In this document: in pieces, positions 14,612 to 26,600 of the stretch
Position numbering within the stretch: position 1 is the stretch's first letter
Layout: every line of letters starts with the position of its first letter
Source: Liriodendron chinense
Taxonomy: Eukaryota > Streptophyta > Magnoliopsida > Magnoliales > Magnoliaceae
Length of the DNA stretch: 64,000 bases
Direction of reading: 5' to 3'
Assembly: GCA_003013855.2 (NCBI GenBank)
Contig: ML058484.1
Coordinates: 5,195,344 to 5,259,343 of the forward strand
Program-made: the position numbers and the translations under genes
Notes under the pieces: model-generated
The model's database searches: none
What the model saw: the letters and a program-made list of their open reading frames with translations, nothing else
What the model was told of the DNA's origin: nothing

Positions 14612-17600
14612 CTACTAGTGTAAGTGTGTTAGTGTAACTCTCTCCCTCTCTATCTTTCATTCTCTCCCTCTCTCATCTCTTTAGTCTTTACTTTAATCTC
14701 TAGTTTTTAGTTTTTATAACTTACAAGTAAAAACATCTATACACCATGTCTTCTTCCCAATCTTCCTCTTTGAAACCTAAGTTAAATGACCCGAGTTGAA
14801 AGTGTGGGCACTATCGTAGCGTTACAGATAAGACTCACATAGTCTGTGGGTTCCGGTGGCATTGCCCGGCACAAGCAACACCTTGTACATCAACCAAGTT
14901 CAAATGCAAAAACATGTGACAAAATTACTCTAGAAATCCGAAGGGAGATCATTGAGTGTATGGATAAACAATCGAGAAAGAGATGCGATAGTGCCCTATG
15001 TCTAGAGGAATTTATGGAACAAGATGCGTACGAGGATATAAACATAGTTGAAAAGCCGGTCTAGACCACCACCGACCGGAAAAAGAGCTCGTGGGAATCC
15101 ATGGATAGATGTTGTAGACCACACCTTGAGGATGTAGTCAACCAAAGGGGTCAAGATAAAGGGCTGGCTCAAACAACTTTAGAAAACCGATATAAACAAA
15201 AAGATAGGAAAACCACTATTCAATATGTTGCTAAGTGGTTTTACCAAGCAAGCCGATATTGCCTTCAACATAGTTAAAATGAAAAGCTTCAAAGTTATGG
15301 TTGAGGCATTAGGTCAATTTCCTCCAGGGCTTAAACCTCTTTCATATCATGAAATGAGGGAGACGTGCTTCAAAGTCGAGGTTGATTATACACGATCCTT
15401 TATAGCCGAATATAAGGAATCATGGAAAACATATGGTCGTTCACTCATGGCCGACGGACGGACCAATAAATTTTGTCGGTCTCTCATAAACTTTTTGGTG
15501 AATTGTCCAACTGGGACAATGTTCTCGAAGTCCGTGGATGCATCCGCCCATTCACATACTACACATTACTTATTTAATTTACTAGATAGTGTAGTTGAGG
15601 AAATAAGGGAGGAATACGTTGTCCAGGTAATTACAGACAACGTAGCCTTGTATGTAGCTGCCGATCGTCGTTTTATAGAGAAATGTGCCATTTATTTTGG
15701 ACCCCTTGTGCGGCCCATTAGGTTGATCTTATGTTAGAAGATATAGGTAAGTTATTTTTAAAAGTGATTGTAATGGCAAAAAGAATCACGGTCTTTATGT
15801 ACAAACACGCCCTTCTTCTCAGTTGAATGAGAAAACACATTGGGGGTAACTTGCTACGTCCAACAATCACCCGTTTCGCTACAGCCTTCTTAACACTACA
15901 AATATTACATGGAAAAAAATTGAAACTTAAAAGTTTTGTAGTGTCAGCTGATTTTACAAATAAGCCTTGGTCAAAGAAGGTTGAAGGGAAACGGGTTCAG
16001 CAAAAAATTCTTTCACGAAATTTTTTGACATAAGCAGTAAAGGCGCTAAAAGCATCTTAGCCCTTAGTTATTGTGTTGCGATTGGTGGACGGGGATGAGA
16101 AGCAAGCAATGGGTTACATATATGATGCGATGAAGATGATGAGAAATTAGACCATAAATCATTTTAACTATAGAGAGCGTGATTACAAGCTCATTATAAA
16201 TAAAAGATAGGGCAGCAAAATGTTATCTCCATTGTATTTGGCTGCTTACATCCTTAAGCCAACCAATTTATTCGCTTCCTCTAATTCGAAAGAAGCACAG
16301 ACTATACATATGGTTGGTTTTATTGACGTGTTAGAAAGAATGGTTCCAGATAGAAAAGAACGGGACAATATCTTAATTCTGCTAGACTTCTATGCAAAGA
16401 GTAAGGGCATATTATCAAGGGATATCGTCATTAGGCATCGGATAATGAAATTGCCTAGTAAATAGTATGAATGTCTCGGCTCTCTGACAAATAGTTTTTT
16501 ACGATCTAATCCACAAAGTCTAACCTACTTAAAACTGTTTTTCTCAGTTGACTAGTGGGTTGCCTATAGAGTGGACCCAAATAGGAATGATCCAACTTTA
16601 AAGAAGCTAGCCATGAGGATTCTTAGACTCGCTTGTTCTACTAGCGGTTGCGATCGCAACTAGAGCACGTTCGAGGCAGTAAGTTTGGAAAAAAAAATGA
16701 AAATGTTAATATGTTATACTTTAGGTCCTTGGGAGTTGAGATAATTGCAAGTGTAAGCTAAGATAATGCCTAATGCACTTTATTTCATTCAAATTCATAC
16801 CAAGAAAATGAATCGCCTGGAACAAAAGAAGCTCAACGACTTGATCTTCATCCGATACAACTAGAAGTTGTGAGAACAATTCCAGGCTTGAAAAGAAAAG
16901 CCTGGTTTCTATAACCCTATTTGCTTAGATAAACTGGATGCAGAAAATGAGTGGCTCGTAGAGACGGAGGAGCCGATCTTTGCTGGCGAGGCACTGATAT
17001 GGTTGAAAGTGCCGCCTACGGATCGACACCTGGAGAAGGTACTTCTACTTCCACTTAAAGGCGAATAAGAGGGGGGCGAGTAAAAGCAGTTAGCCCATAG
17101 AAGAGATTGAGGAGATAAAAGGCGGATATGATGATCAAGCTGAGGATCCACCGTTAGATGTTAATGAAATATTAGTACATACAGATCATGAAGAAACATG
17201 AGAAGAAGAAGTATATCTAGAAGAAGGAGATGATTCCAATGATGACAGCATGATGCAGGACAACTAACCACTTACTCTAAAAGCTCGAATTGTTAGAGTG
17301 TGGCGAATCAATCCCTTTATCTCATAGCCCAAGTCGAGAGGGCCCTGAATCCATAGGTTCACCTCAGGGCCCTGAATCCACAGGGTCACCCTAGGCCCTC
17401 GGTCGAATCCTCCTACGTGGGCCCCGAATTCACGAGTGAGTCCGAATCCACGGTCCCCCTGAGTCCACAGGAGCTGAGTCCACAACCGATCCCACCCCGA
17501 GTGTGCTCCTGAGTCCACAGGCCGCCTTACTCGAGTCCGGTGTAAAAATGCCCCTGCATTACGACAATAATGACAATGGTGGTGATCAAATGCCACAATG

Positions 17601-19222
17601 GCAAATAGATCAATGTACATAACATTTAATATTATTTTGTTAGTGACTTGGTGTATAACTCGTAAATTATATTTCCATTTCCTACAATCAATAATAAATA
17701 AATAGCTTCTTCATTTTGTTGTTACTAGTTACTTCTTACTTATTAAGTGTTAATTGTTAACTTTAATTATATTGTTGAATGTTGATGACTTGATGTTTAA
17801 TTCATTGTTTAATTGATTTTATTTCACTTAAATGTATTTTAAATATGTAAAATTAGTTATCTATTAACTTAGGAAAGTTCCCCCTACTTTCTTATGTTTT
17901 TTACATTTTTTTCTTATTTTTCCCTATTTTTTATTTTGTTTTTTAAAAATTTCGAAAATATATATATGCGATCGCACATGACCGCATATGCAATTTGACA
18001 ACATTGGGTCCACTCTTTGAATATGGTTATATGTCTCTAATGTTTACACATCACAATCAAGCATTAGAATTAGAAATCGGAAAAAAGGCATATATACCAC
18101 TTTTTCAATTTTTTTTCTAAATGGCCCTTAAAGCTTCTATTCGCCCAAATCGTTTCAATCTACTATTTTAATCCTAAAAACTATAATACAAGTGGTCAAA
18201 ATCTGCTGTAGAATGATCTAGAAAAGTTTCTGAAATGAGAACAATGAATTTACATAGAAAAAAGTGGGCATTTTAGGATCATTACAAGGGTAACGGTCGT
18301 CATGCCCTGTAATGGCCGATACGATCCCAAAAACCAACTGCCCTATTTCAACCCTGTATCGCGTAACAGTCACAATGGTTACCTATACGTATCGGCCTTT
18401 ACGGCCGTATCATAACAGATATGGAACACCTTGCTCTTTTCATGTGCTTTGAGTGTGGGGAACTGAGACATCATTCTTTTCACTGTAATGAACATCGGTC
18501 TAAAATTACAGTAAATTTGGCCAAAGAAGGAGAATATGTTGAAGACACTCCTAACTGCATATAAACGAAAATTGAGGTAGACACAAACTATGAAAAACAT
18601 CTATATGAGGATGAGGTGCATGTTTGGGAATATGTAGCAAATGTGTATGGTAACAAGAAAGAGTCGTTGGTTATCTAATGAACTATGCTATCAATGCCTC
18701 GGATGGTTGATGAGGGGCGATGGTTGCAACAAAATATCTACCGCGCCACTTACACTTGTAGTGGGAGATATGCACAATTTTGGGGGGGGGGGGGGGGGGG
18801 GGGGGGTGGTTGCAGTGAGAACATTGTCTAAAAAAAATGATGGATAAATTAAAACTCAAATAACACAAGCATCCGTGACCATATCAGATTCGTTGGTTCA
18901 AGAAAGTGGGAGCAGCTTTTGTTAACTCCATATGCATAGTTTCCTTCTTTATTAGATCTAGGTACAAGGATAAGGTGTTGTGTGACATGATCCCCATGGA
19001 TGCCACTTTTTATTAGGGAGACCATAGTTATGGGACCGAGATATGGTACATTTGACTTGAGCCAACACCTATTCCTTTGTCAAGGATCGTGTTAATATCA
19101 CATGGCACCTAATGAAACATCTTCTAACACCTAACTCCTGATAAAGAACAGGATAAAAAATCACTTAGTATGCAGAAGTTTGAAAAGGAAAGTAAGGAGA
19201 CTTACTGTGGAAATATATGTAA

Positions 19223-19264
<42 letters not shown>

Positions 19265-19367
19265 TATCATGTACTCTTGTGGAGCATTGTAACATTTCCT
19301 TCAAATTAACATGTGTGTGTGTGTGTGTTGGTCTTTAGACCAAGCAACACAACACATTTGCCCTGGT

Positions 19368-19420
<53 letters not shown>

Positions 19421-20585
19421 TGTTTCTCCTTCTCTCCCTCTACCATATTCCTTTATTTTATTTTTCTAATTGGTATCAGAGTGTTCAATTCGGGACCTGA
19501 CCATGACCTGTGGTAGCGGGGCCCACTGCCAACATCATCCGTACGCACGGATGACATCAGCAGTGTATGACCGATAGTTCTTTTTAAAGCAGAAAGTGTA
19601 GGATTTGGTAAATCCGGATTTTAGAAGAATAATTAAGATTTTTTTGCATAGCTTGGAGTAGTTTTGTGGCGTTTCTGCAGAAAATGAAGAAAAATCGAAA
19701 AAGTTCAGATTTCGCCCTTTCTACTATAGTGTTTTTCTAAAGGAGTTTCGAGCAGATGTTCCACATAGTGAACGTGTGATTGATCAAGAGCAATCTCCAA
19801 CAACAAGTATCATGAAGTTTCCTTAAGTTTTGGGTGTACGACGACGTCTTTTGCGAGATATTGATGTCATCGACCCTCGTTTTTTTTTTTTTTTTTTGCT
19901 GGATTTTCTTCCTTTCTTCATGATCTAATATGTTGATGATGATTAAGAAGTTGGAAGTTTTGTATCGTGTCTAAAAATATCTTGCGCACACAAGGTGTTT
20001 GATGAAATGCTTCACTCAACTTTCATAGAAGTTTCTTTACTAATGGTGGATCATTCCTTCTCAGTTCATCTTCTCTTCCTTTATTAGGTCTATTTATGGT
20101 GCGAGTGTCCCTCCACCTTGTTGTTTGTTGTGAGCGCAATTGCACGTGATGCACACGAGTCTCCACATGCTATTGTGTTTGTTCTCTCGAGTGTTGCACG
20201 TGATGCACACTCATGTTTATGAAAGAATTTGCATGTGGATGACAAGTTTATTACTCGATATTTGTCGAGTTTCGTTATGGCCGTGTACTTGAAGAGAAGA
20301 TTCAATAGATAAAGTGCAAGCTTCTATATCCTGCCATGTTGTGTTTGAGGGGAGCAATGATCCATGCTCATCACCATCATTTTCTTTGTATGTATTCCAA
20401 GCTGGGCACAATCAATATACATGCTCCAACTTGAGGGGGTGTGGAAATGTGTAATTTGTGTGTGCGTGTGTATGCGTATCATGCACTCTTGTGGAGCACT
20501 ATAACATTCCTTCAAATTAATATATGTGTGTGAGTGTGTTGGTCTTTAGACCAAGCAACACATAACACATTTGCCCTAGTCGTTC

Positions 20586-20630
<45 letters not shown>

Positions 20631-23600
20631 CTCCCTCTTCCATATTTCTTTATTTTATTTTTCTACTCTTGCATCATTTATGTCTCGATTGCTAAAGAAG
20701 ACACGAAGCAGTCAAACGTTCCGCCTCATACACAAGCTCCTTCATGAATATGAAGACCTAGTGCTCGAAGAACTCCCATCTAGACTTCTTCTTACAAGGA
20801 ACATTCAGCACCACATTGATTTTGTGCAGGGTTTAATTCTACCTAATCTTGTGTAATACCAAATGAGTCCAGCTTAACATGCCAAGCTCCGCCGATAGGT
20901 TACTAAGTTGCTATTTATTTGTTGTTTTGGCATTATTAACCCCTAAGAAAGATGGATCTTAGAATATGTGCATGAAAAATCATCTGATCAACTGGATTAC
21001 TATCAAGCAGTGTTTTCGGTAGCGCTCGTAGCGTAGAGTAGCTAAAATGCTACGTAGCATATGCAAGCAATGTAACTCCTTGGTAGCATAAGCTACAGAG
21101 CATGTAGCGTACGCTACATGTAGCATGCAATGCGGGTGGCGTATGCTACCTGAAATCTCCTTTCTTTTTAAGTTTTTCTTCTAATGCTGGTTTAACACCT
21201 ATTTTAAAATGGTGGTGCCTCATCCCCATCACACGTGGCACTACATTAGATCAATCTGAATCATCCAAATTGTGGTTCATATCGTGGATAGATCACTTAG
21301 ATCAATCCAGACCATCCAAATTGTAGTCCATATTGTGAATTTGTGATGTTTCAATATATTAAACAAGGTGGTAAAATTAGAGATGTCTGAAGGCAAAGAG
21401 ACAGAGAGTTTGCATGGAAATGTGGTTGATGATCTAGATTCGCAATCAAGAGCTCCTAGGAATTATGTATTTCGTAAATTTTAGCATATTTTTCTATTGT
21501 GTAGCTTACACTACACGCTATAGAGGGCCAAAAGCTACGCCATACACTACATGCTATTTAAAACACTGCTATCAAGTATTGGTTTCCTATTCCTCATTTG
21601 GACGATATGCTAGATATGCTGCATGGAGCAAAGGTCGTTTTAAATATCAACATAAGTAGATATCATCATATAAATATTTGGCCTGGGGACGAGTGGAAGG
21701 TTGCATTTAAAACTCGAGATGGGTAGTACAAGTGGCTCGTCATGCCATTCAGCCTTTTAAATGTGTCAAGTACTCCATGAGGCTGATGACAGAGGTACTC
21801 TGGAAAAGTTCTTAGTTGTTTATTTTAATGATATTCTTGTTTTTAGTCCTGAATCATCCGTTCACCTTGGTCATTTATGACAAATATTTGATGTACTACG
21901 GAATGAGTCACTATTTCTTAACTTGAAAAAGTGTTCATTCCTATCAATATTGTTGTGTTTTTGTATATATTGTGTTGCAATAAGGATCAAGGTTGATAAT
22001 GCGGGAGCACTTTCACACCGGGCTCGAGTGGGCGGTTCGTTAGTGGTGCGGGAGCATACTTGAGGTGGGTCCGTTGGTGCAAGACCCACGTAGGAGGGTT
22101 CGACCGAGGGTCTGGGTGATCTGTTGGTGTGGGACCCTTGGGTGGGGCCCACCCGTACTGGACTATGAGATTAAAAGGATATTTCGTGCCTCCCCCATCA
22201 GCTCTGAAGCTTTTGGTGAGTTGGTCGGATGTTATGCATCAAATTGGTATCAGAGCGGGAGGTCTCGTGTTCGAGACTCCTCACCGAGGGTGATTAATAC
22301 GGGAGCATTTTCACACCGGGCTCGAGTAGACGGTCCGTTGGTGGTGCGGGAGCACGCTCGGGGTGGGTCCGTTGGTGCAGGACCCACGTAGGAGGGTTCG
22401 ACCGAGGACCTGGGTGATCTGTTGGTGTGGGACCCCTGGGTGACCCGTTGGTGTGGGGCCAACCCGTATTGGGCTATGAGAATAAAATGATATTTCGTGC
22501 CTACCCCATCAGCTCTGGAGCTTTTAGTGAGTTGGTCGAATGTTCTGCGTCAGTTGACCATTAAAAAAAAAAAAAAAAATCAAGGCCATTATGGAGTGGT
22601 CCACTCCATGAACCTTTTCGGAGGTTCGTTGTTTTCACCGGCTTGGTAATATTTTACCAGATATTTATCCGGAATTTTAACACCATCATCACACATGTCA
22701 CAGATTACATGTGAAGAGGTAATCGAATCGACTAAAGTGGCGGATTGAAGTTTTGGTGCCATAAAAAAGATGATGAAAGCTCCAATTCTTGCACCTCTGG
22801 ACTTAAATAAAGCCTTTAAAATAGAAAGTGGCGCTTCCAATGTTGGCATTGACATGGTATTTAGTTGGGAAGAAAAGCCGATTGCTTTCTTTAGCAAGCA
22901 CATATGACATTGAGTTTTAAGCAGTAGTCCAGGGGCTACAGCATTACCTAATTCATCGGGAATTCATTTTATACATGGACTATGAGGCGTTGAGATATCT
23001 CAACTTCCAAAAGAAGCTGGGTGCTCGTTATGCAAAGTGGAAGGATTTCCCACAAGAATATATTGTCACAAAGCTGGAAGTCAGCAAAGTAACAAATGCT
23101 TTGACTAGAAGTGTGGTTCTATTAAGAACTCTCACCATGGAGGTTGTCGGAATCAAGGCATTAAAAGAACAATACAAGGAGGACACTACATTTTTGGCCA
23201 AGCACTTGACAGGTGTGTGGATGGTCGAGATCCAAAGTGTGAATTTATCTCACACAATGGATATCTATTCAAGGGTTCTCGCCTATACATTTCCAAAGAC
23301 CATTGCAACAGAAGACCCTATCTAAAATACATGGAATACTGGGTGGACACTTTAGAAGAGAAAAACACTGGCCATGGTAGAGGAAAAATACTACTGGCCC
23401 CAAATGCGTTGTGACGTTGAATGGTTCGTAGCATAATGTTGTCAATAGTAAGTCTCCAAAGGTTATGTGTAAAATACCGACCTTTATACACTGCTTCCCG
23501 TTCCAGTTGTACTAAGGGCTTGTTTGACACCATGGATTTGAGACGAAGTGATAACAAGTGGATTCCATGATATGAATTCTCATCAATTCTAGAATTTCTG

Positions 23601-26600
23601 TTTGGCAGCCTGGTTGTGGAGAGAAGTCAAATAAGAGGGAATGGACGGTGTCGATTTTAATCCCACCATATGCCCAACTATACTTTGGATTTTGATCCCA
23701 CCATTGATCAATTTTAAATCCATGTCGTCTATCCATTTTTACAGATCATTTTATGCCAGGATCCCAAAAATAAAGCAAATCCACATCTTAGGTGGACAAT
23801 AAAACAAGAAAAAGTGGAAAGTGATCTTTTATGATGGACAAATTTTTTGGATTAAACTGATATTTGTGTGGTCCCTTCATCCAGGTCTTTGTGACCTTAT
23901 CAACAAGTTTGATGGCAAATATACATCACGTTGGGTCCCACAGTCAAGGACACATCATGCTAGGGTCCCACATTGGGGAGGATTTCTCATCAAATCCCAC
24001 CTTTTTTAGAGGAATTGAAAAGGAGCTAAAAGTGCCTTTTTGAATTCTCATGGATTCCTATGAAATCCACTTCTCATCAAATCCTCTTCACCAAACAAAG
24101 AAACGCACGTGGCTTCTCATCACTTCTCATCAAATCCATGGTGCCAAACGGGCCATAAAAGTGGATGTTTTTATGGACTTTATTCTGGGTCTTCCCAAGA
24201 CTAAAAACGGAGTATATTTGATTTTCGACTTTTCGTTTTGGTGGACCATTTTCGAAGATGGCAATTCATTCCATGCAAAGGACAATGGACGCTACATATA
24301 TTAGCAACATATTTTTTCGAAGAAATTATGCAACTTCATAGAGTACCTAAAAACAATAACTTCGGGCTGTGATTCGAAGTTTGTGGGCCACTCTAGCACT
24401 CTATATGGAAGCAGTTGGGGACTAAGCTTCAATTCTCTAGCACATACCATCCTCAAACAGACGGCTAAACCAAGGTAGCCAATAGGAGCCCCGATAACCT
24501 CTTGAGTATTGTAGGTGATAACGTATCTCAATGGGACTTGGCTCTACCTCAAGCCAAGTTTACCTACAATAGCATAGTAAACTGTATCACTGGAAAATTC
24601 CCATTTGCAATTGTAAGTGGGAGAAGCCAACATCATGTACTTGACTTTGTACCATTATCATAACAAGATCAAGTGAATAATGATGCGGATGCTTTCACCA
24701 AGCACATTTAAGAATTGCAGCTCAAATGAAAAAGAATGTTGAAAAAAAGCAACACCAGGTACTAAGAAGTTAGGAATAAACATCGGCGAGAAAAGATATA
24801 TAAGGTGACTTAGTATACTTTATCTCCACAAAGAAATGTTTCCGAAGGGAACTTGCAACAATCTCAAGTCTAAAAAGATGGATCCATGCCAAGAGTAAGT
24901 TAGATGACAATGCTCATGAGATCGAGTTGCCAGATGACTTAGATATCTCATCGACTTTCAATGTGGCATATTTGTTCGAGTACCATAGCAAGGCGTCTAG
25001 TGTGCAAAGATGAAGTCATTATCAATAGGGATAAACGGCTCAAAAAAAAAAAAAAGAGGAAAAAGGAAAAAGTTGAACAAGTGTTGCGAGTGAATACTAT
25101 TGACACTCGACAGGGTCAATGCAAGCAATACTTGATGAAATGGAAGAACGGGCCCTATTCTGAATGCATACGGATCACGGGCAACAAATTAAAAAGATTG
25201 GATTCAAACCTCTACTATTTATATGAAGCAGATTGGATCCAAACCTTTACTATTTATATGAAGCGTCCAACCCATCAGAGTCAAGTTCTTTCCAACCCAA
25301 GCGGAATAATGCAGGCCCACAGCACACTTAGGCACACCATAAGGCCCACATCCCACCGTAGGGCCCTACATGTGCTGATTTTTAGACTATTTATTTATAG
25401 ATTCAAGGGCCTAAATCAAGGATTGCAATTTATTGTTTTAAAAGATATGGGGGTTGATTTAACGATGCGATTGGAGATATGAGGTGGATGTGATTCAATG
25501 ATATGGGACTGATTTAAAGATGTAATTAAAATTATTTTCTATATTGACTTTTACTATTATTAGACCTTTACCATCTTAGGTAGATTAGATTGATTTGAAG
25601 TCAACTATAATTGACTGCAAATCAATCTCTTAGTTGGGAAAATTCTCATTAGAGATTCACTTAAAGTCTATAAAAAAGGGCAGCGGTGTAGGAAGTAGGC
25701 ATTCCAAAATTTTCTAAGTGTAAGTTTTCTGTAGTTTTGTAAGAAGAAGTTTGATATCAATAAAGTATTTCTCCATCTCTACTCGAATATTCTTGTGGGT
25801 GTACTCTTGTCCATTTCTTTGCAATGCGAGTGTTGAAATCTCATTGACTTGATAACCAGGTTGCAACACCAAGACAATATTTGAAGTGCAATTGGAAACA
25901 GTTCTAGGCAATGCTTTAGCTAAAATTGATGGCCAACAAATGCCAAAAAGTGACTTATTTCATTGTTTTGACTTTATAAATCAGATGGATGGAGAGATGA
26001 ATGATGTTCCCAATAGGACTAAAATTGGGAGGATGAAGTGGAGATGTGCTTCTTGAACATTGTGTGGTTGCATGCTAACACAACTGCTTGAAGGGCTATC
26101 ATATATGGGTGACGTGTTGGACAATTTTTTTAGCACCATGAGTAGAGGATGAGTATTTGCAACACACGTGGAGAGAGGAATTTGGTGGTGGTGGTTGGGG
26201 TGGGTGGGGGGGTTGTTAGAAAGAGGGTTTGGTATACACAAAGAAAGGGTGGATGTGACCTATATGCAAGGTGTTCCAGAATGGTAACGGTGGCCGTAAC
26301 GGCCACCACCCTTACTGATGAGGACACAAGGCCATTACAAGTGTACCAACGAAGAAAGCGCCATCCACAAGTACCATCCTTGTGAATAGGCGACTATTGA
26401 GGAGCTGAAGACCTTCCACACGTGATCAGACACATAGAAGACCCCATCCAGGGAGGACACGTGTGAAGGAAGAATGAAGAAAGAAGACTGAAGAACGGAA
26501 GACTTCGGGTGCCTATCGGGCGCCCGACCATTGCCTTCGGGCGCCCAAACTTAGCCTCTCGAGCGCCCAAAACTCTCTGGACGTTTTTGGACGTCTTCGG

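Larger units (their letters stand above)
20666..25310 (+). pseudogene. Pol polyprotein remnant of Gypsy element 2
   Basis: RT begins at about 20740 (EYEDLVLEELPSRL, then IQHHIDFVQG) and is split by an hAT MITE. It continues from 21577 to an active-site box reading VVYFNDILVFS (21825-21857), with Asn where Asp is expected. A TRIM splits the thumb region. RNase H is at 22900-23180 (YEALRYLNFQKKLGARYAKW). The integrase zinc region lies at about 23260-23515 and the core from 24156 (DFILGLPKTKNG), after a Harbinger-like MITE. A chromodomain remnant is at about 25110-25250 (QYLMKWKNGPYSE). There are many stops, so it is not functional. Confidence 0.85.
11216..25868 (+). mobile_element. Ty3/Gypsy chromovirus-like LTR retrotransposon 2, old and heavily nested
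   Basis: LTRs lie at 11216-11775 and 25317-25868, and the 14.65-kb element is flanked by a perfect 5-bp duplication CCAAG (11211-11215, 25869-25873). Domain remnants occur in gag, protease, RT, RNase H, integrase, chromodomain order on the plus strand. The interior is interrupted by L1 fragments (12421-14523), an hAT transposon with a solo LTR (14563-18433), an LTR element with microsatellites (19206-20660), an hAT MITE (21008-21568), a TRIM (21997-22552) and a Harbinger-like MITE (23516-24155). Stops and frameshifts are frequent and the RT active-site YxDD reads YFND. It lies antisense to CAMTA in intron 6. Confidence 0.93.

Noticed and set aside
22245..22256. TGGTATCAGAGC as part of a tRNA gene
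   Set aside because: It is the primer-binding site of a TRIM; there is no cloverleaf around it. The same applies to 11779 and 19471.
22563..22579. Poly-A run after the TRIM, read at first as a SINE tail with an ATCAAGG target duplication
   Set aside because: The host reverse transcriptase frame and the GTTGA copies place the insertion border before the A-run, and ATCAAGG occurs on both sides by the repeat of IK codons in the host.
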